From Actinomycetota bacterium (GTDB taxonomy: Bacteria > Actinomycetota > Thermoleophilia > Gaiellales > Gaiellaceae), in contig ML178785.1 of NCBI GenBank assembly GCA_004366385.1, forward strand, positions 1-64,000: a stretch of DNA of 64,000 nt. Reading direction: 5' to 3'. A program made the position numbers and the translations under genes. Positions 55,876 to 64,000 of this stretch are shown piece after piece. The notes below the pieces were generated by a model. The model searched no databases. It worked only from the letters and a program-made list of their open reading frames with translations, and was not told where the DNA came from. Numbering within the stretch: the first letter of the stretch is position 1; every line of letters begins with the position of its first letter.

Positions 55876-56271
55876 GTGAACGCGTCGAGCGCGCTTGAAG
55901 AGCTCGTGAAGCTCTCCGGCCAGGTCGAGCGGGCCGTCGTCGTGGACGCGAACGGCGCGGTGCTCGGCTCGACCGAGGACGACGCCGCGGAGGCGCAGCG
56001 CCTCGCAGACGCGGCGGGCCGGGCGCTCGCGGTCGGCGGCGAGCTGCACGCGTCCACCGAGGCGGTCCGCGTCGAGATCGAGCTCGCCGAAGGTGGGCTC
56101 TTCGCGCTGCGCGAGGGTGGCCGGACGATCGCAGCGACGACCGCGCCCGGCGCCACCGCGGGCCTCGTCGTCTACGACCTGCGCACGTGCCTGGAGCGGA
56201 TCGACGCGCCGAAGCCGAGGCGGCGCCGCGTCAAGGTGCAGGAGCCGCCCGAGGAGGGCGACGAGGCGTGA
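55876..56271 (+). CDS. Roadblock/LC7-domain-like protein
   Basis: 131 aa. ASSALEELVKLSGQVERAVVVDANGAVLGST and the later FALREGGRTIAATTAPGATAGLVVYDLRTCL match the Roadblock/LC7 fold that serves as a small-GTPase partner (MglB-like) in bacteria. The tail is basic then acidic (PKPRRRRVKVQEPPEEGDEA). No GTPase gene is nearby. TAGCGT (55863-55868) is 7 nt before GTG 55876. The stop overlaps the next start by 4 nt. Confidence 0.82.
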   Translation: MNASSALEELVKLSGQVERAVVVDANGAVLGSTEDDAAEAQRLADAAGRALAVGGELHASTEAVRVEIELAEGGLFALREGGRTIAATTAPGATAGLVVYDLRTCLERIDAPKPRRRRVKVQEPPEEGDEA

Positions 56272-56459
56272 GGAGGCTCATTCGGCTCGTTCTCCTCGCC
56301 GCGCTCGCGGTCTGGGCCTGGCGGTACGCCGTGGGCGTGCGGCGCCCGGCGGAGCGCGCGACGGTCGCGTTCCCGGACGGGTCCGCGATCGTCCTCGAGC
56401 GTGGCTCACCCGGGTTCGAGCGCCTCGCGGCCGAGGCCCGCTCCGCGCTCGGGCGATGA
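56268..56459 (+). CDS. Small single-span membrane protein
   Basis: 63 aa from GTG 56268. One N-terminal helix (LIRLVLLAALAVWAWRYAVGV), then a short soluble tail (ATVAFPDGSAIVLERGSPGFERLAAEARSALGR). No family recognised. It is sandwiched by 4-nt overlaps between the Roadblock gene and pyrE, so it is surely translated in that operon; it may anchor the Roadblock protein, which is a guess. Confidence 0.78.
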   Translation: MRRLIRLVLLAALAVWAWRYAVGVRRPAERATVAFPDGSAIVLERGSPGFERLAAEARSALGR

Positions 56460-57010
56460 GCGACGAGCTCGCGCGGATGCTGGTCGATCGGGCGCTGCTC
56501 GAGGGCGACTTCCTGCTCCGCTCCGGCAAGCGCTCGACCTGGTACCTCGACAAGTACCGCTTCGAGACGGAGCCGGAGGTTCTGCGCGAGCTCGGCGACG
56601 CGCTCGCGGGGGCGGTTCTCGAGCACGAGCCGGACGCGATTCGGCTTGCCGGCCCCGCTCTCGGTGGGGTCGCGTTGGCCGCCGCGGCATCGCTGTCGTC
56701 CGGGCTGCCGTTCATCATCGTGCGCGGTGAGACCAAGGAGTACGGCACGGCGAATCGCATCGAAGGCCCCTTCGAGCCCGGGGAGCTGGTCTGCCTGCTC
56801 GAGGACGTCGTCACGACCGGCGGCGCCCTGGCGGAGGCTGTGTCGGCCCTGCGAGACGAGGGCCTCGTCGTCCGGAACGCCGTCTGTGTGGTCGATCGGG
56901 AGGAGGGCGGTTCCGACGCTCTCGCGCGGCTCGGGGTGCGCCTGCGGGCGCTCTTCCGGGCCGAGGGGTTGCTGGAGCTGCGAAAAACCGCCGCAAAGCG
57001 GCATGGTTGA
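56456..57010 (+). CDS. pyrE: Orotate phosphoribosyltransferase
   Basis: 184 aa. Adds PRPP-derived ribose phosphate to orotate to form OMP; PyrF (59393) then decarboxylates it. SGKRSTWYLDKYRFETEP at the start, IRLAGPALGGVALAAAAS, FIIVRGETKEYGTANRIEG, and the PRPP loop LVCLLEDVVTTGGAL. The GETKEYG segment takes the place of the common RKEAKDHG loop. ATG 56456 overlaps the small membrane gene by 4 nt. The end overlaps the -35 of the HU promoter. Confidence 0.93.
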   Translation: MSDELARMLVDRALLEGDFLLRSGKRSTWYLDKYRFETEPEVLRELGDALAGAVLEHEPDAIRLAGPALGGVALAAAASLSSGLPFIIVRGETKEYGTANRIEGPFEPGELVCLLEDVVTTGGALAEAVSALRDEGLVVRNAVCVVDREEGGSDALARLGVRLRALFRAEGLLELRKTAAKRHG

Positions 57011-57035
57011 GCCAAATCCGAAGGGCTGTTAGGCT
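57007..57035 (+). promoter_or_regulatory. Promoter of the HU gene
   Basis: TTGAGC (57007-57012), 17-nt spacer, TAGGCT (57030-57035). This is the clearest housekeeping-type -35/-10 pair I found. The transcript would have a leader of about 35-40 nt with a strong Shine-Dalgarno, unlike the leaderless pattern elsewhere. Confidence 0.7.
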
Positions 57036-57078
57036 CACTCGGTTTCCGAGGGCGAACCCGACGTTAGGAGGACGGACA

Positions 57079-57357
57079 GTGACGAAGCAAGAGTTCGTGG
57101 ATGCCGTAGCCGACAGGGCCGGCATTTCGAAGCGCGATGCCGGCGTAGCCGTGGAAGCGATGCTGGACACGATCACGGATGCGCTCAAGAAGCGCGATGC
57201 CATCACCTTCACGGGTTTCGGGAAGTTCTCGACGTCCGACCGCGCCGCGCGCCAGGGCGTCAACCCGCGGACCGGCGAGCGGGTGCAGATCGCCGCGACG
57301 ACCGTGCCGAAGTTCACGGCCGGAAGCGCGCTCAAGTCGGCCGTCAAGGGCGGCTAG
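57079..57357 (+). CDS. HU-family nucleoid protein
   Basis: 92 aa DNA-binding HU/IHF protein: TKQEFVDAVADRAGISKRDAGVAVEAMLDTITDAL, GFGKFSTSDRAARQGVNPRTGERVQIAATTVPKFTAGSALK. The beta-arm carries the usual RxGxNPxTGE motif with the DNA-intercalating Pro. It starts at GTG 57079 with a strong Shine-Dalgarno AGGAGG (57065-57070). There is no Lys/Ala-rich tail of the mycobacterial type. Own promoter and terminator make it a single-gene unit, as expected for an abundant protein. Confidence 0.96.
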   Translation: MTKQEFVDAVADRAGISKRDAGVAVEAMLDTITDALKKRDAITFTGFGKFSTSDRAARQGVNPRTGERVQIAATTVPKFTAGSALKSAVKGG

Positions 57358-57386
57358 CGCGAGAACCGCGACAGCGAGGGGATTCG

Positions 57387-57416
57387 AAGGGCCGCCGCGA
57401 GGCGGCCCTTCTTCTT
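57387..57416 (+). terminator. Intrinsic terminator after the HU gene
   Basis: AAGGGCCGCC-GCGA-GGCGGCCCTT, a perfect 10-bp stem with a tetraloop, followed by CTTCTT. It lies 29 nt after the HU stop. The best intrinsic terminator in the window. Confidence 0.9.
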
Positions 57417-57435
57417 GGGCCCGGTTCCCGTCCCG

Positions 57436-57516
57436 GGACATGTCCATGTGGAGCGATCGGCGCACTCTCGTCACACGTTCCCCCGTCCGCCGCGGACATG
57501 TCCAGGGTCTGACCCT
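57436..57516. repeat. Mosaic of short palindromes and 29-nt repeat copy C
   Basis: Contains GGACATGTCC twice (57436-57445 and 57494-57503), copy C of the 29-nt repeat (57447-57475), and AGGGTCTGACCCT (57504-57516) directly abutting the second GGACATGTCC. No gene is visible. The composition parallels the 51.1-51.3 kb gap, suggesting a family of repeat islands. Confidence 0.75.
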
Positions 57517-57581
57517 TGTGGTCGCTTTGCAGGGCGAACTGTCCCTTCCGGCCATGGCTTGCGGGCGCCGGCCTTGAGATA

Positions 57582-57595
57582 CGAACGTATGTTCG
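57582..57595. promoter_or_regulatory. LexA (SOS) operator
   Basis: CGAACGTATGTTCG, an exact CGAAC-N4-GTTCG dyad, the known Gram-positive/actinobacterial LexA box. It ends 1 nt before the inferred -10 TACGCT (57597-57602) and 13 nt before ATG 57609 of the exonuclease/GIY-YIG gene, an ideal repressor position. Its target being a DNA-repair nuclease supports the call. Confidence 0.88.
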
Positions 57596-57608
57596 GTACG
57601 CTCGTCCG

Positions 57609-59240
57609 ATGCAACTGGCGTTCGACGCTGCCGACCGCCTCGTGGAGATCGTGCACGCGCGGCGCGGCGCCGTCTCGGCCGAGGAGGCCGTGCGCGTCCT
57701 CTTCGCGCTCGACCGCGCGCCCGCCGAGCTCGCGCGCTCGCTGCTCGCCGACGTCGTCGACGGCGACGCGCGCCTCGCCTGGCTCGGCCCCCGCGTCGGG
57801 CTCGCAGGCGACGCCACACGCGAGACGCTGATCGAGGACGCCGAGATCGTCGTCTTCGACCTCGAGACGACCGGGCTCTCCGCCCGCCGCGACCGCATGT
57901 GTGAGATCGGCGCCGTCCGCGTCCGCCGACTCGAGATCGCGGACACGTTCGAGACGTACGTGAACCCGGGCACGCTTCTGCCGCCTGCGATCGAGCGGCT
58001 CACCGGGATCCGCGAGACCGACCTCCGCCGCGCGCCCCGCCCGGAGAGTGCCGTCCGCCGCTTCCTCGCCTTCGCCGGCGACGCGCCGCTCGCCGCCCAC
58101 AACGCCCGCTTCGACGTCGGCTTCCTCGACCACGAGGTCGAGCGCCTGTCCGGGCGCCGCGTCGCCGCGCCCGTCCTCGACACCGTCTGGCTCGCGCGCC
58201 GCCTGCTCGTCCGCCGCAGCGAGCGTTTCTCGCTCCCGTGGCTCGCGCACTTCTTCGGGACGGCCACCGCGCCCTGCCACCGCGCGCTGCCGGACGCGCT
58301 CGCGACCGCGGAGGTCCTGATCGCGCTCCTCGGGCTCGCGCAGGAGCGCGGCGCGCGGACGCTCGCGGACGTGCTCGAGCTGGCCGCGCCACGCGAGCGC
58401 CGCCTGCACGCGAAGCGCCCGCTCGTCGCCGGCGCGCCGACGACGCCCGGCGTCTACCTCTTCCGCGACCGCAACTCCACGGTGCTCTACGTCGGCAAGG
58501 CGCGTGACCTCCGCGCGCGTCTCCGCTCGTACTTCTCCGGGAGCCGTCAGCGGCCCGCGGTCGAGGCCGCGCTGGGCGCGCTGCACCGCATCGAGTGGCG
58601 CGAGCTCGGCTCCGAGCTCGAGGCCGAGCTCGAGGAGCTGCGCCTGATCCGCGAGCTGCGCCCCCCTGCGAACGCGCGCGCGTCGAGACCCGAGCGCGCC
58701 TGCTACCTCGCGCGCCGCGGCGAGCGCTGGGTCGTGACCTCGACGCCCGGCCGGCTGGGACCGCTCCCGAGCAAGCACCGCGCGCGTCTGGCTGCCCGGG
58801 CGCTCGAGGGCTTCGACGACCTCCCGGCCGCGCTCGCAGCCGTCCGCGCGCGCCTTCGCCGCCTTGCAGGCGACCAGCGGTTCGAGGACGCGGCCCGTCA
58901 GCGCGACCGGCTCGCGGCGCTGGAGGACGCCGCCGCGCGTATCGAGCAGCTCGAACGTCTCCGCGCCGCCCGCCTCTGCCTCCTCGCTCCCGCGCGCGAG
59001 CCCGGCTTCCGGCGTGCGCTCTTCGTCGCCGGCGGCCGCATCGCTGCGACCCGCACGGTGCCGGACGGCCCAGCGGGCCGGCTCGAGGTCGACGCCGGCC
59101 TCGCGGAGTGCGCCCGTGTGGAGCCGTCGCTCTCGCCGGAGGACGCCGCCGATCTCCTCATCGTGGACGGCTTCCTTCGCCGCCCGGGCCCGGAGCTCCG
59201 CATCGTCTCGCTCGGCGCAAGCGAGATCCTCGCCGCGTGA
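57609..59240 (+). CDS. DnaQ-like exonuclease fused to GIY-YIG (UvrC/Cho-like) nuclease
   Basis: 543 aa. The N-terminal DEDDh exonuclease has VFDLETTG (about residue 80), HNARFDVGFLDHEV and HRALPDALAT. The C-terminal half begins with a GIY-YIG domain, TPGVYLFRDRNSTVLYVGKARDLRARLRSYF (about 278-308), with UvrC-like sequence and a UvrB-binding-like helix pair (DQRFEDAARQRDRLAAL). The fusion resembles mycobacterial Rv2191-type proteins and E. coli Cho, an SOS-induced 3' incision nuclease. I start at ATG 57609 (MQLAFDAADRLVEIV); TACGCT lies 6 nt upstream, next to a LexA box. Confidence 0.92.
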   Translation: MQLAFDAADRLVEIVHARRGAVSAEEAVRVLFALDRAPAELARSLLADVVDGDARLAWLGPRVGLAGDATRETLIEDAEIVVFDLETTGLSARRDRMCEIGAVRVRRLEIADTFETYVNPGTLLPPAIERLTGIRETDLRRAPRPESAVRRFLAFAGDAPLAAHNARFDVGFLDHEVERLSGRRVAAPVLDTVWLARRLLVRRSERFSLPWLAHFFGTATAPCHRALPDALATAEVLIALLGLAQERGARTLADVLELAAPRERRLHAKRPLVAGAPTTPGVYLFRDRNSTVLYVGKARDLRARLRSYFSGSRQRPAVEAALGALHRIEWRELGSELEAELEELRLIRELRPPANARASRPERACYLARRGERWVVTSTPGRLGPLPSKHRARLAARALEGFDDLPAALAAVRARLRRLAGDQRFEDAARQRDRLAALEDAAARIEQLERLRAARLCLLAPAREPGFRRALFVAGGRIAATRTVPDGPAGRLEVDAGLAECARVEPSLSPEDAADLLIVDGFLRRPGPELRIVSLGASEILAA

Positions 59241-59294
59241 GAGGAGCACGGTCGAGAGTTGCGAGCTCGCCCGAGACCGTGCGTAGGCGGCGGA

Positions 59295-59331
59295 CGTGCG
59301 ACCTTGTGGCTCAGAGCCACAAGGTCGCACG
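59295..59331. repeat. Dispersed palindrome, copy 8 (perfect 37 bp)
   Basis: The longest copy: 18-bp arms, each CGTGCGACC plus TTGTGGCTC or the complement, around A at 59313, all perfect. It lies between the nuclease stop (59240) and pyrF (59393). It is not followed by a T-run. In RNA it would form an extremely stable hairpin. Confidence 0.97.
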
Positions 59332-59392
59332 AGCACTCGCGCTGCGTGCCCGCACCGCGACCCTCGGACGCCCCGGCCGACACAATGGCGCC

Positions 59393-60295
59393 GTGGACGA
59401 CGTGCGCGGCTTCGGCGACCGGCTCGGCGACGCGATCGAGCGGAAGCGGAGCCAGCTCGTCGTCGGGCTCGACCCGCGGCTCGACCTGCTGCCGATGGAG
59501 CTGCGCGGGGAGGGCGTGCTCGGGCGCGCCTCCGCGGCGGCCGCGGTCGAGCGCTTCTGCAAAGGGATCGTCGACGCCGTCGGCCCGTACGTCGTCGCCG
59601 TGAAGCCGCAGGCCGCGTACTTCGAGGCGCTCGGCTCGGACGGCATCCACGCGCTCGAGGAGACGTGCGACTACGCGCGCGCGGCCGGCCTCCTCGTCCT
59701 GCTGGACGCGAAGCGCGGCGACATCGGCTCGACCTCGCGCGCATACGCGGAGGCCTACCTCGAGCCGCGCGACACGGCAGGCCCGCTCGCCGACGCGCTG
59801 ACGGCGAGCCCCTACCTCGGGCTCGACTCGATCGACCCCTTCCTCGCCGCGTGCCGCCGCCACGGGGCGGGCCTCTTCCTCCTCGTACGCACCTCGAACG
59901 CAGGGGCGGCCGACATCCAGGACGCGGCGCTCTCGGACGGGCGGCCGCTGTGGCAGCACGTCGCCGACCTCGTCCGCGAGTGGGGAGAGCCGTTCGTCGG
60001 CGAGCGCGGGATGTCGAGCGTCGGCGCGGTCGTCGGCGCGACCGTCCCGCGGGCGGTCTCGGAGGCGCGCAGGCTCCTCCCGCAGACGCCGCTGCTGCTG
60101 CCCGGGATCGGCGCGCAGGGAGCGACGCCAGCGGACGTCGCCCGCGCCTTCATCCCGGGGCCGGCCAGCGCGCTCGTCACCGCCTCGCGCTCGGTCATCT
60201 ACGCGTTTCGCGAGCGCGAGGAGGACTGGCGCGTGGCCGCCGCGGCCGAGGCGGAGCGGTTGGCGGCGCAGGTGTGGAAGGCCGCGGGGTGGTGA
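59393..60295 (+). CDS. pyrF: Orotidine 5'-phosphate decarboxylase
   Basis: 300 aa, the long bacterial PyrF subfamily. Decarboxylates OMP to UMP. RSQLVVGLDPRLDLLP opens the barrel, and LVLLDAKRGDIGSTSRAYAEAYL holds the catalytic Asp-x-Lys-x2-Asp (about residue 105). ASPYLGLDSIDPFLAACRRHGAGLFLLVRTSNAGA, ATVPRAVSEARRLLPQTPLLLPGIGAQG and TASRSVIYAF complete it. Start GTG 59393; CACAAT lies 6 nt upstream (a variant of the TANNNT signal). A hairpin terminator follows at 60373. Confidence 0.95.
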   Translation: MDDVRGFGDRLGDAIERKRSQLVVGLDPRLDLLPMELRGEGVLGRASAAAAVERFCKGIVDAVGPYVVAVKPQAAYFEALGSDGIHALEETCDYARAAGLLVLLDAKRGDIGSTSRAYAEAYLEPRDTAGPLADALTASPYLGLDSIDPFLAACRRHGAGLFLLVRTSNAGAADIQDAALSDGRPLWQHVADLVREWGEPFVGERGMSSVGAVVGATVPRAVSEARRLLPQTPLLLPGIGAQGATPADVARAFIPGPASALVTASRSVIYAFREREEDWRVAAAAEAERLAAQVWKAAGW

Positions 60296-60372
60296 GGATG
60301 CGAGGCGTTGCAGGAGCGCGACGACCGCGGCTGCGCGAAGCCGGCCGCCTTCAGGCCCTCTTGCTCTCGCGC

Positions 60373-60402
60373 GACCGGGATCCCCACTCGGGGATCCCGG
60401 TC
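60373..60402 (+). terminator. Hairpin terminator after pyrF
   Basis: GACCGGGATCCCC-ACTC-GGGGATCCCGGTC, a perfect 13-bp stem with a 4-nt loop, followed by TTGCG. It lies 78 nt after pyrF and 28 nt before the next gene. The T-tract is short, so termination efficiency is uncertain. Confidence 0.75.
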
Positions 60403-60429
60403 TTGCGCACCAAGTAGAGTGTCGCGCCG

Positions 60430-61572
60430 GTGATGCGCAGAGCACTGCTCGCCGTCGTCGTTCTCGCCGCCGCGCTCGCCGCTCCGGTCCAGGCCTCGCA
60501 GGAGCAGGCGCCGAGCGCGCGCGGCCCGGAGATCGACGCCGCCGCCTGGTACCTGGTGGGCCAGGACGGCACCGTCCTCGCACAGCGGGGCTCGCGTCGC
60601 CAGCGCGCGGTCGCGAGCATCACGAAGGTGATGACCGCGCTCGTCGCGCTCGAGCAGGCGCGGCCCTCCGACGTCGTGCGCGTGAGCCCGGCTGCCGCGG
60701 GGCTCGGCGGCTCGACGATCTTCCTCCGCGCCGGGGAGGAGCAGAAGCTCGGGACGCTCGTCCGCGGCGCGCTCATCCCGAGCGCCACCGACGCGGCCGC
60801 CGCGCTCGCGCTCCACGTCGGCGGCTCGACTCCGCGATTCGTCGCGCTGATGAACGCGAAGGCACGCGCGCTCGGCCTCCGTGACACGACCTTCCGCAAC
60901 CCTCACGGGCTCGACCAGGCGGGCCACGTCTCGAGCGCGCGCGACGCGACGCTGCTCGTGCGGCACGCGCTCGGCGTGCCGTTCATCCGCGACGCCCTCT
61001 CGCGGACGACCTTCACGCTCGGGAGCGGGCGCGAGTTCGAGACGACGAACGACCTCCTGAGCGCGTGGCCGCCCCTCGTCGCCGGGAAGACCGGCCACAC
61101 CGCTGCCGCGGGCTGGTCGCAGGCCGCCTCCGCTCGCGGGAACGGCGCGACCGTCTACGGCACCGTCCTCGGCGGCCGCACGCGCGAGGCGCGGAACGCT
61201 GCCTTGAAGACGCTCCTCCGGCACGGCATCGCGAGCTACCGGCGCGTGGCCGCGGTCGACCGCGTGCGCGTGTACGCGGAGGTGGAGACGGGCTACGGGC
61301 AGCCTGCGGCGCGGCTCGTCGCCCGCCGCACCGTCCCGGCCACCCTGCTCGCCGGGAGGCCGCTCGTGGAGAAGGTCGTCGCGCCCAGCTCGCTCGAGCT
61401 CCCGATCCGGCAGGGCCAGCGGCTCGGGCGCGTCGAGGTCTGGGACGGGGACGAGCTCGTCGCGCGCGCGCCGCTCGTCGCCGCGGAGGCCGTCGCCGAG
61501 CCCGGTTTCCTCGGCAAGGCGGGATGGCTCGCGAGGCGCACGGCCGCCAACCTGTGGGGGCTGCTCACGTGA
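60430..61572 (+). CDS. Exported D-alanyl-D-alanine carboxypeptidase (S11)
   Basis: 380 aa (GTG 60430, or ATG 60433). Signal peptide RALLAVVVLAAALAAPVQA. Penicillin-binding active site: SxxK in ASITKVMTAL; the second motif, normally S-x-N, is PSATDAAAAL (Asn replaced by Thr); K-T-G in LVAGKTGHTAAAGWS. A C-terminal beta domain (VYAEVETGYGQPAARLVARR on) and a hydrophobic tail GWLARRTAANLWGLL may anchor it. It trims peptidoglycan stem peptides. TAGAGT (60415-60420) lies 9 nt upstream. Overlaps the kinase gene by 4 nt. Confidence 0.9.
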   Translation: MMRRALLAVVVLAAALAAPVQASQEQAPSARGPEIDAAAWYLVGQDGTVLAQRGSRRQRAVASITKVMTALVALEQARPSDVVRVSPAAAGLGGSTIFLRAGEEQKLGTLVRGALIPSATDAAAALALHVGGSTPRFVALMNAKARALGLRDTTFRNPHGLDQAGHVSSARDATLLVRHALGVPFIRDALSRTTFTLGSGREFETTNDLLSAWPPLVAGKTGHTAAAGWSQAASARGNGATVYGTVLGGRTREARNAALKTLLRHGIASYRRVAAVDRVRVYAEVETGYGQPAARLVARRTVPATLLAGRPLVEKVVAPSSLELPIRQGQRLGRVEVWDGDELVARAPLVAAEAVAEPGFLGKAGWLARRTAANLWGLLT

Positions 61573-62522
61573 TCGTCACGGCCACCGTCAACGCGGCGCT
61601 CGACCGCACGCTGACCGTCCCGGCCTTCCAGATCGGCTACCGGCACCGCTCGAGCGACGTCCTCTCGCTCGCGGGCGGGAAGGGGATCAACGTCGCGCGC
61701 GCGCTCAAGCGGCTCGAGATCCCCGTGGTCGCCACCGGGCTCGCGGGCGGACGCACGGGCACCCGCATCGTCGAGGAGCTCACGGCCGAGGCGATCCTCA
61801 ACGACTTCGTGCGCATCACCGGCGAGTCGAGAACCTCGTCCGCGGTCGTCGACCCGACCACCGGCACGTACACGGAGATCAACGAGTGGGGCCCGGAGGT
61901 GACCGCCACCGAGCTCGAGCTGCTCCTCGAGAAGCTGCACTACCTCGCGCGCGGCGCCGACTTCGTCGTGCTCGCCGGATCGCTCCCGCGCAAGGTGCCG
62001 ACCTCGTTCTACGGCGACGTGATCCGGGACCTCGCGCGCCGGGACGTGCGCGTCGTCCTCGACAGCGAAGGCGAGGCGCTGCGCGCGGGCGTGGACGCGG
62101 GGCCGTACCTCGTCTCGCCCAATCAGAACGAGGCCGAGCAGCTCGTGGGGCAGGAGCTGGAGAGCGACGAGGACTTCATCATGGCGCTCGACGCGATCGC
62201 CGAGATGGGCCCGCGCAACATCGTGATCACGCTCGAGAACGGCTGCTTCGCGCTGCTCCGGCACGGCCGGAAGACACGCCGAGTGCGCGCGTTCGCGCCG
62301 CACGTGGAGCCGGTGTCGCGCGTGGGCTCCGGCGACGTCCTCCTCGCGCAGTTCCTGGGTGCGATCGTCGAGGACCGTTCGCCGGACGACGCGATCAGGC
62401 TCGCGGTCGCCGCGGGCGCCGCGTCCGTGCGCGAGCTCGGCGCCGGCCGCTTCGACCCGCAGCTCGCGGCGAGCGTCGCGGACGGCGTCGAGATCGCGGA
62501 ACTACAACCGGCGCGCTCGTAG
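61569..62522 (+). CDS. PfkB-family sugar kinase (1-phosphofructokinase-like)
   Basis: 317 aa from GTG 61569. 1-phosphofructokinase/tagatose-6-P-kinase type: VTATVNAALDRTLTVP, LAGGKGINVARALKRLEIPVVATGLAGG, VVLAGSLPRKVP, and the C-terminal catalytic VSRVGSGDVLLAQFLGAI (G-S-G-D). No PTS gene is nearby, so the substrate may be a different phosphosugar. The PfkB-typical AGD is SGD here. Translationally coupled to the carboxypeptidase gene by a 4-nt overlap. Confidence 0.88.
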   Translation: MIVTATVNAALDRTLTVPAFQIGYRHRSSDVLSLAGGKGINVARALKRLEIPVVATGLAGGRTGTRIVEELTAEAILNDFVRITGESRTSSAVVDPTTGTYTEINEWGPEVTATELELLLEKLHYLARGADFVVLAGSLPRKVPTSFYGDVIRDLARRDVRVVLDSEGEALRAGVDAGPYLVSPNQNEAEQLVGQELESDEDFIMALDAIAEMGPRNIVITLENGCFALLRHGRKTRRVRAFAPHVEPVSRVGSGDVLLAQFLGAIVEDRSPDDAIRLAVAAGAASVRELGAGRFDPQLAASVADGVEIAELQPARS

Positions 62523-62556
62523 GCTTCGCCGGAACGCCGTCGCCGGACGCTGCTAA

Positions 62557-64000
<1,444 letters not shown>

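Noticed and set aside
59295..59331. 37-bp palindrome as an ordinary intrinsic terminator
   Set aside because: No T-run follows on either strand, and sister copies occur inside genes and operons where termination would be harmful.

Overview
The window is a GC-rich (roughly 70% or more) bacterial chromosome segment, packed almost wall to wall with genes on both strands. Abundant GTG starts, 4-nt ATGA/GTGA gene overlaps, an actinobacterial-type LexA box, PASTA, Roadblock and class III cyclase proteins, and a TANNNT hexamer 6-7 nt upstream of many start codons all point to Actinomycetota. A Thermoleophilia/Gaiellales-like lineage is my best guess, but it is an inference from style and not from a marker gene. 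No rRNA, tRNA, CRISPR array, transposase or phage gene is visible. No gene-free stretch exceeds 300 bases; the largest gaps are about 251 nt (57358-57608), 212 nt (51122-51333) and 160 nt (20709-20868), and each carries repeats or regulatory sites.

Layout. 1-6.4 kb: purine genes (purL end, purF, then purM-purN-purH) interrupted by two tiny ORFs, a helical protein and a ctaG-type membrane gene. 6.4-13.2 kb: secreted zincin-like protein, MOSC protein, glycoside hydrolase, cystathionine beta-synthase, EamA exporter, M20 peptidase. 13.3-16.6 kb: two tandem secreted sulfatases. 16.6-20.7 kb: a divergent trehalose locus, GH15 hydrolase against a fused OtsA-OtsB. 20.9-28.4 kb: add-panE, DUF4396 protein, PASTA protein, VOC dioxygenase-like protein, then glycosyltransferase, YbhN-type membrane protein and glycerate kinase. 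28.4-36.5 kb: cNMP-binding protein, xseA-xseB, coiled-coil membrane protein, menaquinone-type methyltransferase with a membrane partner, proline dehydrogenase, FabL-type reductase. 36.6-45.3 kb: EamA exporter, HPPD, two divergent class III cyclase fusions, a cation-diffusion facilitator with three C-terminal domains, an FAH-like protein. 45.3-50.4 kb: one tight operon of HAD phosphatase, AlkA-type glycosylase, acetyltransferase fusion, hydrolase, rhodanese and a KefB-type antiporter. 50.4-53.6 kb: amidotransferase, DUF72 protein, secreted hydrolase. 53.7-57.4 kb: murI-rph-rdgB, a Roadblock protein, pyrE and HU. 57.6-64 kb: a LexA-boxed exonuclease/GIY-YIG nuclease, pyrF, a DD-carboxypeptidase, a PfkB sugar kinase and guaB (cut by the window end).

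How the genes fit together. Nucleotide synthesis is the strongest theme (purL, purF, purM, purN, purH, guaB, pyrE, pyrF, with add and rdgB for salvage and house-cleaning). Trehalose making and breaking share one promoter region. DNA repair appears as exonuclease VII, an AlkA-type glycosylase and the SOS-boxed nuclease.

The most unusual signal is a dispersed odd-length palindrome, TTGTGGCTCAGAGCCACAA, present eight times in 64 kb. It lies between genes, at gene ends and inside coding frames, and its central base is A on the + strand in all eight copies. Its arms extend to a perfect 25-bp copy at 32225-32249 and a perfect 37-bp copy at 59295-59331. Other notable signals are a pervasive leaderless-promoter signature, two genes best explained by CTG start codons (purH and the second sulfatase), and two further repeat families.
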